From Varroa destructor (Eukaryota > Arthropoda > Arachnida > Mesostigmata > Varroidae): DNA of 64,000 nt. The stretch is from contig NW_019211455.1 of NCBI RefSeq assembly GCF_002443255.2, positions 22,419,126 through 22,483,125 of the forward strand, given 5' to 3'. The position numbers and the translations under genes are program-made. A model generated the notes under the pieces. The model saw nothing but the letters and a program-made list of their open reading frames with translations. It was not told where the DNA came from and made no database searches. This document shows positions 23,301-35,061 of the stretch, piece by piece; positions within the stretch are counted from its first letter, which is position 1; every line of letters starts with the position of its first letter.

Positions 23301-24233
23301 CACACATATTGCCTAGGTCTAGGAAAAACTTCGTGCTCTTGACGGTCAAGGTGCGTTATCTGATTAAACTGTCCAAGGGTGGATCCGCCGCTTCCGTTAC
23401 GAAAATTTAGATGCGAAAACGTTTTTAACCGTGATCAACCATTTAAAAAAGAGAAAAAAAAAAAACTAAAAAAAGTTGATTGAATCTTTTTGTCAAAATT
23501 GAGCAAGATCGATACGTGAGTAGCCATTATATCGGCCGAATTGTTTTAAACTATTAAGAAAGCTGACTTTCAAAAGGAGCTCGATGTTTAAGTGCTACAT
23601 GACATGAATTGACAAGAAATAACATGTTCGACCATATTTTCATTTGCGAAAGTGACAAAATTAAGCTAAATCTTCTGTAGCGGTTAATCGCGAGTGATGA
23701 GAAGTGGGTCACAGGCGGCAAAAATATGCAGATAAATAACCGTGCTGTACAATCTGTGACAAGGTCCAGACTGACGCCAAAAAGGGTGATGCTATAATGA
23801 CAGGACTCGCGCATTTTAAGTTGCTACGGCCTACGAAATTATTGATTCGGATATCTATAACCAAGACTAGGATAAAACATCGAAAAAAACAAGTGTATTC
23901 GAAGTGGTGAACAGAAAAGGCGCCGTGTTCTACCATGGCAATGGCAAACCACGCACATCTTTAGCTACGCGGCGAGAATTCGGAGAACTTGAATGAGAGA
24001 TTTTCATGTATGTGTCTTATAGTTCAGATTATGCACTATCAAACTATCATTTGTTTCGGTCTCAGCAGAACTCCCGTGATGGTGTTAATCTAGTTTCAAT
24101 GGGGGTGGAAAAAAGTCATCTATTACAACTTTTCGCCCAGAAACCATAGAAGTTCTGCGGTGACGGAATTATCGTATTAGCAGAAAAATGGCAGAAGGTC
24201 ATCCGTCAAAATGGCGCATATTTAGACTACTAA
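23300..24233 (+). mobile_element. Mariner transposase relic (copy A)
   Basis: Conceptual translation follows an irritans/cecropia-type mariner transposase to its C-terminus. The N-terminal W-x-x-RF block is VQGWIRRFRYENLDAK (about 23371). The linker reads HELTRNNMFDHIFICES. The first catalytic block is SDEKWV, with Asp at 23696-23698. The second block is RKGAVFYHGNGKPRTSLATR, where the family Asp is Gly (23937-23939). The third is ALSNYHLFRS, where the family Asp is Asn (24042-24044). These last two positions are exactly 35 codons apart, as in DD34D. The tail (FAQKP, then EKWQKVIRQNGAYL) ends at TAA 24231-24233. Several stops precede the second block, while most of the C-terminal third is still open. 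The first 40 or so residues and the terminal repeats were not identified. Confidence 0.82.
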
Positions 24234-25358
24234 TATAATTTAAAAAGCAAAAAAATATTTGCTCAAATTTTGGCTTACAAATTCAGTACTTCCTCGAACT
24301 ATCCAACTCGTGACGTATGTATGACACATTCTGTAACTTGGGGGGGGGGGGGGGGGGGTAATAAGCCATATGCCGTTCCATTTGCCAACTGTGCCCTAAG
24401 CAATAATCTGTTTACTGGATACTGCAAAAAAATTGTCTCTAAATGTCTGAGTTAGGGACTAAATGTAATTATATAGGCTATTTTTGCTAAAACATTATAT
24501 GGTAATGACGGCTGGCTAATATGAACGTGTGTCAATTTGTCTTCTGCCGTTTATGCTTAGGTTCCACGTGCAAAGTCGAACATTTGATCTTCACTGCCCA
24601 ACCTTTCCTTATATCTGCCAATGGGCCCGAATGTTAACACAAGCATGACCCTTTTGTAAGTTCATATTTAAGAAATTCCTGGCGCTTGGTCCATTACGCA
24701 GGTACTGCTAATGGCGGCTAATCCTTTTTTGTTCGCTCTCCACATTTGTTATGTACATTCTAAAACGTGTTACCTACGTACATACTGCGTTACAACCTAG
24801 GAGTTAGGGGCACAGTCTATCGGGGGCAAATGTAGAACTGCGAACATGACGGGTTGCTTTGATAATAATAACAGAGCGATGCGACCCCATCTAACAAATC
24901 GATGATCTCTATCGTATAGTATTCGAAGGGGAAGCGGCTGTGCCGTCAAAACTCAACCCCCCATAATGAAATAATTCAACTCCGTATGACGACTCGTTAC
25001 CTAAGTATAATGTCAGTTTACTAACGTTTGTACTGGAAGCGTACGCAGACGCGTAGTAATAATACAAGTATAAATATGGGTAAGAACATCTAGGGGGTGC
25101 ATGAACATACTGCATACGCGTTGCGCGAGAAGCCAACTTCGTCTACAATCTTTCTTGACGGTAGTAGTTAGCATTATATACAGCTGAGCAGATTTAGCTC
25201 GTAAGTTATCCGCGCAGCATAACTCCTGTTGACTCGAATGCTATCTTGATACGCCATCTGCATAAAATCTCTATAGCTGGCAAATGCCCTTTCCATGCAG
25301 ACACAACTCCCGTCAGATCTGCTAATATCATGTTGTCAAAATCGTTCAGAAATCGATT
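24234..25358. other. Intergenic, contains G19 run
   Basis: No gene seen. A run of 19 G bases lies at 24340-24358. The remaining ORFs are short and featureless. Confidence 0.6.
24340..24358 (+). repeat. G19 homopolymer
   Basis: Nineteen consecutive G residues in an otherwise AT-rich context. Length is likely polymorphic and error-prone. It could form intermolecular quadruplex DNA. Confidence 0.9.
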
Positions 25359-25757
25359 TCACGGACACCGCAGCACCTGTGGTCCAATACCACTATAATT
25401 TCTGTACACATTACAGCGATGTTCTCCCGTAATGTCTGCCAGATATTCAGCCTGATACCATTTGCTGATAGCCCGCCTGCCGTCATACTTCGTATTATAA
25501 TGGCTGACATGATTTCGGTACATATTGAAGAACAGCCTGTTTAGCCTGCCGATGATGGCAGACTCGTTGGTCACAATCCCTGCTTGGAATCCCGTTTCAT
25601 CGGCGCGATAGTCCACCTGACGCATATGGCCGTCAACTAATTGTATCATATAGTGCTCGGTCATCCGAGTTCTCTCTGTGTCAACATCCTGCTCATCATA
25701 ACTATAATCGTAAGGCATCAAAGGAGCATATCTGTGTCGCCTGTTCAGGTGGCCTCC
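25359..25757 (-). CDS. Cuticle protein exon, chitin-binding RR domain
   Basis: This minus-strand exon encodes about 132 residues with a Rebers-Riddiford (Chitin_bind_4) domain at exon residues 16-65. It opens YDYSYDEQDVD, then EHYMIQLVDGHMRQVDYRAD, then ETGFQAGIVTNE. Proteins of this family are secreted and bind chitin in the arthropod exoskeleton. The exon start is my choice: the acceptor-like ttaatttcaccgag is in phase 0. The frame stays open upstream to 25814 but holds no signal peptide, so at least one upstream exon is missing from the model. The C-terminal 60 or so residues are unusual: basic, aromatic, with two cysteines (HRCNV and LRCP), which RR proteins usually lack. It ends at TGA 25359-25361. 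A related gene lies 9 kb away in the same orientation. Confidence 0.75.
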   Translation of the reverse strand, partial: GGHLNRRHRYAPLMPYDYSYDEQDVDTERTRMTEHYMIQLVDGHMRQVDYRADETGFQAGIVTNESAIIGRLNRLFFNMYRNHVSHYNTKYDGRRAISKWYQAEYLADITGEHRCNVYRNYSGIGPQVLRCP

Positions 25758-25814
25758 CTCGGTGAAATTAATTATACCAGCAAGTCTAGTGATGGGCATT
25801 GACGGCGATTTCAA

Positions 25815-26580
25815 TTACCAGCTGAATGACCACACACACTCCGTAACTGTATTAAAAAACGTTTTCGTTTATCACTCTTAACGCTGTACGAAACGTATTT
25901 TTATAATATTCATCATCCACTATAGAGTCTATTATATTGGCAAGAAAGAAAAAAATAACAAGGCGTATTTTCTCCACCTGGGGTTACGGTGTACAGCTTT
26001 TTACAATACATACTCCTTTTAGGGGTGACAATAGAAATGATTAGTCATTTCCTTTCCAATTTTTTTTTTCATAGAAGCGTAGTTTATAAGTTAAAGACAT
26101 CTGTCAACTTCGCTAAAACACAGTCCGAAAAGTTCTGAACACGAGTACGTAAATTGCTGTGTGATAAATACACAGTATAATAGCGGTTGCAGGGTAAAAT
26201 AGTCAGAATATCCCCTTTCGATTTTGGCTCACTACCTAAAACTTCTATTTCAACACGCATTTAACTTCAAGTTATCGTTGCACCAACAGGCCTTATCTAT
26301 TTGATTATTCGCACGAGATCACCCACAGTTTTTTTTTTCCGAAAGTAAACGTTGCGATTACTTTAAGCAATTACCATCATCCAATACTTGGTATAATATT
26401 TCAAGATGCGACGTGTGACACTGTCAAGCCGTCCGATCAGCTTTCTCTCTATAATCCACTTTTACTTGCGGGCGGATCAATAAATTTCACGGGGCATACT
26501 GCATTATAGGCATTTCATTGTTTTCGTCATGACTCGTAGTGACTAGTACAGTCCGATCGTTATCTTCTGTCGAGACTGAA
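25815..26580. other. Intergenic, no upstream exon found
   Basis: AT-rich sequence in which the missing first exon of the 25.4 kb cuticle gene might lie. On the minus strand ATGATG followed by gtaatt (near 26376-26387) is one possible mini first exon, but it would supply no signal peptide. I see nothing convincing. Confidence 0.4.
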
Positions 26581-26589
26581 TAGGAGATT

Positions 26590-27255
26590 ATGGTGTCTGT
26601 AATCAAGCTATCCCAAAGAACGGGTGACCGACCAGTCTGGGTCTCACGAAGGTGACTACAACAGCTGAGACATCGTCACCATCAGTGCGAGGCTCCATGA
26701 AGTGAAACCGCCGTTCGTACGACAAGGTAGTTCATGTTGTCGGATTTTCTGTCATTACGTAAAACTGCAATAGCGGATGCACGGACAGCGTATGAAACAA
26801 TAGACCTATTCTAATAATAACAATTAGATCGTCAGCTAAATGCAACGCAATTATAACTCTAATAATAACAACAACAGCAATAAAAGGTGCTAACGACGAT
26901 CACACAAATAACAACATATAAAGGACGGCGATGACAACAAGGGACTCATTATTTTCTTGTGCTTTTCATGCATCTATACGCACGTAACACACAAATGCAT
27001 GCACATGAATAGCAAGTTTGTACAGAGTCTTATTAAAAGTATGTTTGGCATCGCAGCAACGCTATCTGTTGGTTACCTTTGGACGACGGCAATTGCAGTA
27101 TGGATGATGCTATCGATGAAAAACTACGCCTTGCATTCTATACAGCAGACGCAATTCTAGTCGATGGTGGTACTACGATTTTCATCGATCGCGGCGTAGG
27201 CAAGGACATCCAGGAACAACGAGAAATCACTAGAAAACTAGAGAGAAAAGACTAG
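26590..27255 (+). CDS. Possible two-exon gene, 86-aa acidic protein
   Basis: Exon 1 (26590-26651) starts at an ATG in good context (A at -3, G at +4). It reads MVSVIKLSQRTGDRPVWVSR plus two bases and ends at an AAG|GTGACT donor. Exon 2 (27057-27255) follows the acceptor gtttggcatcgcag. It begins with one base that completes Ser, then reads NAICWLPLDDGNCSMDD, FYTADAILVDGGTTIFIDRG and VGKDIQEQRE before TAG. Phases match (2+1). The high Asp/Gly content is unlike random AT-rich translation. No signal peptide and no recognised domain. The last 26 bases overlap, tail to tail, the end of a minus-strand candidate exon. A longer gene with other exons is possible. Confidence 0.38.
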
Positions 27256-27402
27256 AAGAGTATTCTGTTTCTTCGTCCGCTTTTTTAGGGGCACTGGCCA
27301 CATCAGTTTTCGCTATTATTCCTTCTTCTTGCTCTATGTAGCTTTCGTTGCCTTTAATTGGACTATACAGTAGCTTCCCTGCGATGAGGGATTCCGTGTT
27401 TG
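27230..27402 (-). CDS. Possible terminal exon, acidic tail
   Basis: On the minus strand a strong pyrimidine-rich acceptor (tctttgctccgctttcaatag) opens a frame. It starts with two bases completing a codon, then runs 56 residues to TAG at 27230-27232. It reads NTESLIAGKLLYSPIKGNE, then EQEEGIIAKTDVA, then KKADEETEY: acidic and natural-looking. No upstream exon was identified. The minus-strand ORF at 27709-28041, hydrophobic at its start, is a weak candidate. It converges with the plus-strand model ending at 27255. Confidence 0.3.
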
Positions 27403-30400
27403 CTATTGAAAGCGGAGCAAAGATAGGCAAATTATTTTATTTAGTCGTCTAGCGTGCCCATCGCGTTAGCAGAGTAACACCGAGGTTGGTCAGCCTTGTG
27501 GTTTCGTCAGCTGAAATCGTCCGATTTCATCGAACTTTTTTCCCGCAATTTGTTATGATGGTCTCTTATACGTAATGCCGCCAACACAAAGCTAGCTGCC
27601 TTTGGTGACTAAATCACGGTTGAGGCGCATATAGGGCCGGGCATAATAATGTGGTTCGACAGCAGCGCTTCGGGTGTGCACCTGTATCGCGATAACTGTA
27701 TATATGCGTCATAACAACTGTCTGCCAGCTACTATGTCCCGCCAGGTGATGGAGGCGTATAGACATATTTCTCTGCTATTTCTGAAGCTAGAAGTTAGGG
27801 CGTCGTGCTGACTGCTAGTCCATCTTACGTTCCATTTATTGATATCAGCGTTGTTCCGCCGAGGGCAGATCATAGGACATGTTGGTAATATCTGAAGGCA
27901 AAGCAAACATGCCTGTATGGATAACATGTGCTGGAAAAAAGGTCGACATATAAAAGGCCACCCAAATAGAAATGACGCGCCGAGCACGAATTGCAAAAGT
28001 GCTAATAACGCTGTGTTAACATTATCTGTGGTTCCATACAAACGCTGAGTAATGGATCACGTGTCGATGACACACTGAGCACGATCAGTGGTTTTTGCAG
28101 CGTCACGAATATACCAAGAGGCATACACACAATCATATAAATAAAAACACATAAACGGATGCTCCTTTTCAAACAATAACAGATTCAGGGAAGAAGAAAG
28201 ACGCAGTTACGTGTGGTATAATGTGAGAAGCGTGTCGTTGCTTGCTCGTATCACCTAAGCTATAGTGGCATATTGATTCCGATGGTTTTGACTATGCCTA
28301 CGTAGCTCGTTATGCTAAATATCGATCTAAATCGACAATAGGATAACACGAAAAAACAGAACATGCTGTTATCAACACTGCTGTTGTTAACAAATGATCA
28401 TTTTTGTTCAAGTTGGTCACGAATTATAAATATCGTACGATATACACGCCGATAAGTTGTAGAGATAGACGCGAAGACGTGGGGCATTTCCAGATCGTAC
28501 CTGCTACATGGCTTAACTAGAATAGATATCATATGTAGCACAAATGCGTATGTAGATAGGGGTTCGTACTGTCACACATGTCTTAGAAGTACGAAACAAA
28601 CGAGTTATATACATATATGTGTATGCGTACGTGTACGTTTGTCTTAGCATATATTGTAAGCTAGGGCATAATTAAAAAGGTACAGATGAGGGTGGTACGT
28701 CACAACGTATGACAGCCGTTCAGCCAAGTAAACTGCTATAATGAGCTTTCAAAATGATCGCAGCGAGCTACAACGGTGTATTGAGAGCCCTGTGTGCCCA
28801 TAGTATATATGGCATGAACTCCGTCATTGACAGCTAACAGGCAGTCTCTAATATGTTCCATCTCATTAGAATAATTATGCACACAATGGAAAACGTTAGA
28901 TTTCTTCCGAAAACTACTATAAGGTTTTGTTGAAACTACTATGATTTCTATTATGAAATAGTACAGGAAGAAGTGTTTAGTGAATATTTATTAACGGCTA
29001 CGGCCCACAACGCGATTTCCAAATAACTTTGTTTTTGTTGATATGAAAGCAAAAATTGTTGATTAAGTATTAAGTTCAAGCGTGATCAGATTGAGACATT
29101 CCCCGGCAATTTGTTAAAGAGCTATTTGTCATGTCAGGTTCATCGTACGGGCACTCTTTTGCCGGCGGTATTTCAGCCAGGTCATATCCAATACAGCACG
29201 CTCATCAGATTTCCAACTTATCTTACGCGTAGGACAACTAGCTAGCAGGTTAATACAAAGATAGGAAACTTCTTAAACTCACGACGGAACTTCAGTCAAG
29301 ATTTACATTGCGCTCTGTTGGTCGGTGGTTTTTGTCGCGTCCTCACGCGAGCCTTACGAGCGTATAAAGGTGACTGTAAAAACGTCATATAGTGAAAACA
29401 AACGTATTACTAATTGCGCTGAAGACGTTTACGAAACATTTCCAGCTGAATAGTGTACATGCCCTATCAGCGCTTGAGTCGTTACGGCCAGTAATAGGCC
29501 GCGCTAGGGCACCGTGATCGTTGGCATGTTGTTAGTGAACGCAAAAAGGCAAAGCTCAATCAAGGAACACGTGGACCTACAATTTGTACGGAGTGGCAGG
29601 ATCTCGTTCGTTGTAGTTGAAAGTGTCGAGGTAGCGACCTAGCATTTCGATGTAGCCGTTGCGGTTGACTTCAAGATTCAGATAGTTTTTACTATGATGA
29701 TGTATAATATTGCTATATATAATATAACGATAACGAAACTACCGAACCTTGAAAAAGTATATACAAGCTAGGATTTTGTTTTTGGCATACATCATGCCAT
29801 GCTTGATGAGACCATGGGCAGACAGTAGAATAAGATGGATACCACTAGAGAAAAAACATGTGCCTATGTATGCCTTATATGTCTGCAGTACCATCGGGCA
29901 TAAAGTCATTACTATAATAACAATTTGACGGACTTGAAGCACGTTTGAACGAGTAACGCCTTGTATACGGCAAGCCCATTTCGCAAAACGCTATTATCAC
30001 AGATTGTATTGTATAGTATGTCGGCCTGATAAACACACATTTTGGCAGATGCACAGAACACTAAAATTGAAACCCTACTATAGTCGTGCATAATATATAA
30101 TATTAATATATTGGTACTCGTGCTGGTCCAATTCATTTGCAATTAGAAAGACTTCAAACGGAAACAAATATTAACATCAGTTTATCGTTCTTCTGCATTT
30201 GCTCTACAGACCAGAGCAACAACTCTGTCAGTCGCAACGGCCGTAAAATGTAGCCGTACATTCATGCGCAAAATGTCATTTATGAGAGTGTTATATTGTT
30301 ACTGCGGGTGTAACATTGTTTTTATTTGAAACCAGCTCTAATATATCTGGAGCGGAACGACCTGTTCACGAAACCGCTCTACACTACAAAAGAACAACGT

Positions 30401-33400
30401 ACAGACACTTATCTAGAGAGTTTATACGTGATAAAATAAAAGGAAATTTAGATAGATTGTGTGTGCTACTGCTTCGACAATAACAGGTAAGAGCTGGTGT
30501 CGTCTGTCCATAGTTTCGCTTTGTACGTCAATTCTGCTTTGTATCATTTATGCGTGTGGCTGACAGAAATTGCCCCGGAAGGTGTCAACCGGACATCACC
30601 ATGTGTTGGCGACTACATCACCCTTTTTGACTAAACACCTGTTTTCGTCGGTATTGATCGAAATTTATGTTGAATTCCAGCGGTGCGACACGTTTGTTGG
30701 GGCATTCTTCGTAGTCCTTCATCTAAGAAAAGGGCATTTTGCCTGATATCCAGCTACGGGAACACAATAAACAAGTTGAAGAATGGAGAAAAATAGAACT
30801 GGGCCTGCTGACCGGGCAATCGTCGTTGCTGTCCTTATAAGATACAGACAGGAGAAAAGTTAAGTTTACAGCGTAGATTTAACATTATACAGACAGGACT
30901 TTTGCCTTTTGTTAGCAAGTAGCACTTTTTAAAGTTCGACAGGGTGAGAAACCCGGCAGCTGAAACCGACGATTTAGCAGCAAATGTCGATATGTTCAAT
31001 AGAAGTGCCGAGCCCTATCTCAACTGCGACATGAAGGTTAGGATAGAATTAAGTGACGAATATATGTGTAATAAAAATGAGGCCTGTTTGTTTTTTTAAA
31101 TTTTCCTCGTAAGATATCGTAGAAGCAAGTTTGTCAGGGTGACGAGACGTTATGAGCCGAAGTACATAACTACAGGATCCGGGATTTGACTCTGAACTGG
31201 GACTCGGTTGGCTGCCCAAATTATCTAAATATGTCTTCTTTTTTTATTTGCTATTTAATCCACTAAGAATTGCTTTAGACGGTTGGCTTCCAACACGAAG
31301 CGAAATGTGTTTACGTCAGGTTTCGAACCTAGAAGTTTCATGTGTGCCGCAATGTAGCACGCAAACACGTTATTACTGCATCATCACGAACCCTATTCAA
31401 ATTGCTAGAATTATTGATACTTAATTCAGTTTTGCGGTTACTTTTCACCAATGTGGAAGTCATTAAACTTTTAATATTTTCATTTCATTTATTAATTTTG
31501 TATTTATTTATGTCAGACCAGGTACTGCTGCTGAAAAAATATTTCATAAGTGAACAAAGCAAAGGGAGTCTTTTCGTTAAACGAAGCGCTACGAAATGAT
31601 CAAATTTAGTTTTTCAAAAATCTTTCTTTCACAATTAGCCCCAGCGCCACGCAATAGGCCTATGGCATGGTAGTATCTAATTTTAAGTGTGCCGCTGAGA
31701 GATTTATTGATACTCGCGGGAGTAAAGCACTTAACAGCTTCGCAGTTAAGCGATGATGACAACTTACTTTCAATTCAACTATAAAACTCCCGTTTTTAGA
31801 GCTTTCTCTATGAATTTTATGTTTGCTTCTTAAAAAGATGTTTTGCCGGGCGAACCAAGTTGATTTTCAACACTGCACTTTAACATGTGTGGATAAGGTT
31901 ACCTGAGCTCGGTGAAACCATTTCGAAAGCTCTCCTCAAATAGATTTGCTCCGAATAGCTTACTACCAAGCCGCCTGTTTTTCTGATATTTTAGGTTTGC
32001 CACCTAATTTTCTTAATATCTAGAATTTAAGCTTTGGGAAAGAATGAGCTTTGATATAGCCACCGAGACCGAATGTGGCTTTTTGATCTCAAACCAGGCA
32101 CGCTCTCCTTTTAGGCCATATTTTAGCTTCTATGCATTTGGACAGCACGACAATAACGTGCGTGCAAAGAGGGCAGCTTCTATAGGCTTCGACTGAACAT
32201 TTAGAAGCCTAAAACGGGTTCTATAAGTAGTAATCTTTACGGGTATCAATATTAAAAGAAAAACGATCTTTCTCTGTCTCAAGCATGGAGTACAGTGCAG
32301 TGAGCAATGCTGCATATCTGTCAAGGGAAACGTGAAGCGGAATTAAGATGTAGATCATGGTTGAGTGTAGCGCCTTTTACACCTACTCCGTCTCAAACAA
32401 ACCTCGAAAAAAGCCGTCGTTGTGCTTGCCCATTTACTGGGAGGACTTCAAGAGCTAAACAGGGATGTTTTTCATTCATCATACAGCAAAGCGGGAAATG
32501 ATACCTCAAGTAATAAGACAATGGTAAATTATTCGTGCTTTTTGCGAATGCTACCTACTAAGAGTTAAGTTGAAGTTCTATTAAACGTACGCCTATTTCC
32601 TCGTCTTGTGTTACGGCTTCAAAACAGCGTGATCATATGTTCGCCTTGGAACTTCAACACCACGACTCGACACAGAGTAAATAAGTTACATACTTAAATT
32701 AATCTATAAATAGTTTAGCTGTCAATTGACGTATTGTCCTCTAAAACAGCTTAGGCTGATTCTCTAATTAGCTATATATAACATCGTTGGTAAAAGTTAC
32801 TTATTATTACGAAATACTGTGTACTATTGCATATGTACGCGTTAGACTTGTCAACGGGTTGTTCATTGTGGCAAAAATTGCTGCCAAACGATAGACATTA
32901 ACACTTCTGGAATCGTTGTAAGCGGTAGACTGACTAACTACTTAATCAATGTCTCTCAAACCCGCAACGCCAGAAGGTAGCGTATCTAATAATCTTTATA
33001 GATCACTATTTCCAGAAGTAACAAATTGATAATTTCGAAAACCCACTTCGATTAGGTCGATTATTCACGCTATCCTCTATATTTACTTCACAAAACCATG
33101 GGACGTCGCAGTTGCAACACTTCCAGTTCCATCCGTTTGCGTCTATCAGGCATCAACTTTCTCTTAATCATTTTTAACAGACACACCGCCGTAAAAGTTG
33201 ATGACGTACCCGAGGCAGGTTCTACAACGTTATCTTACATTGTAGTAGTATAAAAAAAAAATAGTAAAGCATTATTTTCGGGAGTTAATACGATGGTAAT
33301 AACTCTTTTGGAAAGTACGTAACTAGCCAGAGTCTGGATATACGTTCTATCTATGCTTGTACACCGGCTCACTATAGAGATCCATCTAGTGACTTCGTGT

Positions 33401-34130
33401 GCTGTTCACTGTCGATTGTCCCAGTATAGTCTTCACTCACTGAAGACATTGGTGCATTTTACAATCGCATTTAAACAATTGATTTCGTATTACTTTCGCC
33501 AGGAGAGGCTATTCAACAGAGTAACAGACATGCATCATTGATGTTCTATGCACGTTTACTTTTTCTGCGTGCTATTTAAATACGAACACGTTAGAGACGT
33601 GCCAATAGCTCCGAGTACGATGATCCGCCTTGGTTCGTATCAAAGAAATATAAACAATCAAAGATCAAGCAGCACCCTTATTATGCGCTCTGTTGCTATT
33701 GTTTATTATTATTATTGAACATTTGAATCGGTCATACCGTGGCCGTGATCTGATATTTTTTCATAGAAGATGTGCCATATGTACATCTTTTTTTTTTTTT
33801 TTAGAAAAAATGCAATTTCATATAATTGTTCTATTTATTATAATATGATAGCGATCAACCGTTGGTACGGCGGGTCAACTACGTTTCTAAAACGCATCGC
33901 TATATATTATTATACAGCATAAAGAACTTCATTTATTCGTGCAGCTTACGTACTATTTGCCGTAGGCAAGGCTTAAAGCAGCACATTGTTCTGCATGCTT
34001 CAGTAAAGTACATATGAATTTCCATTGTTTACGAACATAGGATGGTAACAGGCCAATCTTACCATTTCTAGTATATCATTGATGGGATTAGACTATAGCA
34101 ATATATTAGACTGTACCCTCCTATTCATTT
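27403..34130. other. Long intergenic stretch
   Basis: No gene can be supported over about 6.7 kb. The minus-strand ORF at 27709-28041 (110 codons, no ATG) starts hydrophobic but lacks motifs. The plus-strand ATG ORF at 33353-33541 could be spliced at AGA|GTAACA (near 33521) onto the exon at 34133 in phase 0, but the donor is weak. At about 31280-31340 a B-box-like ggtttcgaacct occurs without a matching tRNA fold. The rest is AT-rich with microsatellite-like runs. Confidence 0.45.
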
Positions 34131-34132
34131 AG

Positions 34133-34306
34133 CTTTCGAATTTCTTGAATATGTGCGCATCGATTGAAGACATATCGTTTCTAAAATTGTTGCATGTAGC
34201 CCTGAAGCTTGTTCTTGGAGCCGTCGCCCCAAAATCTTCTGATAGGCAGCTTGTCTGGAGCAATAACTGTTCTCTCTTAGTCGGTATGGCAGTACTCATC
34301 CTTTAA
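34133..34306 (+). CDS. Possible terminal exon, hydrophobic protein
   Basis: The acceptor accctcctattcatttag ends at 34132 and follows a clear pyrimidine tract. The frame is open in phase 0 for 57 residues to TAA 34304-34306. It reads LSNFLNMCASIEDISFLKLL, then HVALKLVLGAVAP, then CSLLVGMAVLIL, i.e. two hydrophobic stretches. An in-frame TAG sits exactly across the acceptor, so the frame only makes sense after splicing. It converges with the cuticle gene that ends at 34630. No family is recognised; a small membrane protein or receptor tail is possible. Confidence 0.3.
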   Translation, partial: LSNFLNMCASIEDISFLKLLHVALKLVLGAVAPKSSDRQLVWSNNCSLLVGMAVLIL

Positions 34307-34394
34307 GGGCCAGCAAAAGGGAACGCTACTAATTTATATTGACTTAATTGAACCACTAACCTTAATGGATTTATGTCTATATTAAATTAAAACG

Positions 34395-34400
34395 TTTATT
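34395..34400 (-). terminator. AATAAA poly(A) signal, minus strand
   Basis: The canonical hexamer lies about 230 bp downstream of the cuticle-protein stop codon on the same strand. A second AATAAA overlaps the stop itself (34625-34630), which would be too close for normal use. Confidence 0.35.
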
Positions 34401-34629
34401 CATTGTTATAATGGCAAAATACAAGACGCCATTGGCTGTCACTTGCCCTCCTTTGCATAGGCAATCTGCGAATGTATTATGCACCACATTGGGCTTTCCC
34501 AGGAGAATGAAGTACCTCGTGTGCATTTGCCTACATCTGTGACGACTCGAGCAACTATTCTTAGCTACTTATACTATTATTAAAATTGTATCACTTGAAT
34601 TCATACTATGCCCGATGCATACCGTTTAT

Positions 34630-35061
34630 TTAAGACCACTTAGTATATGCCTTTGCGAAATGTCCTCTGCTACTCCTATCACCTCTGAATTTGGTTGATT
34701 GTCCTTCGTATTGCAACGCGGCCTGTTCGCCTTTGATCGCTGATGAATGATATGTGGCGTCCGCAGCGTTTTTCGATTCCGTACCCTGTTCATTGGTGAT
34801 AACCTTGGCATGAAACCCTGTCTCGTCAGCGTGGTACTCCACTTTACGGCTCCTACCGTCCGCTAGTTGAATCATGTAGTGGCCATGTACGCGCCGTCCA
34901 TCCGAGTTTTGGCTATGACTGTGTGAACCTTCAGAGTCCTGTGAGCTGTAGCTGAATTCATATGGAGATGGTGGTCCGTAAGTTGCCTGGGTATGTCCGC
35001 TGTACCCTGGAGGGCCAGCCAAAACGACACCCAGAAGGGAGACGAGCACTGTAACCTTATG
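34630..35061 (-). CDS. Cuticle protein, RR chitin-binding domain
   Basis: This minus-strand exon encodes 143 residues; with a preceding Met exon the precursor is 144 aa. Residues 1-16 (MHKVTVLVSLLGVVLA) form a signal peptide. Residues 35-92 are a Rebers-Riddiford chitin-binding domain: YEFSYSSQDSEGSH, then HGHYMIQLADGRSRKVEYHA, then DETGFHAKVITNE. A Gly/Pro/Tyr-rich linker (GPPGYSG) precedes it and a polar tail ending AYTKWS follows. Members are secreted by epidermis and bind chitin in cuticle. The exon start follows a T-rich tract and the acceptor cgtgtcttaag; a second AG six bases later (cataag) would also be in phase 0. The stop is TAA 34630-34632. A first intron after one to four codons is typical of cuticle genes. 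It shares its core with the exon at 25.4 kb, consistent with a diverged duplicate. Confidence 0.85.
   Translation of the reverse strand, partial: HKVTVLVSLLGVVLAGPPGYSGHTQATYGPPSPYEFSYSSQDSEGSHSHSQNSDGRRVHGHYMIQLADGRSRKVEYHADETGFHAKVITNEQGTESKNAADATYHSSAIKGEQAALQYEGQSTKFRGDRSSRGHFAKAYTKWS

Noticed and set aside
23554..23936. Minus-strand ORFs of 75-86 codons
   Set aside because: They are antisense to the mariner copy A transposase relic.
27709..28041. Chemoreceptor exon suggested by a hydrophobic start
   Set aside because: Only one hydrophobic stretch, no ATG, no receptor motif and no convincing splice pair.
31290..31340. B-box-like ggtttcgaacct, possible tRNA or fourth SINE
   Set aside because: Neither a tRNA fold nor the shared SINE tail is present nearby.
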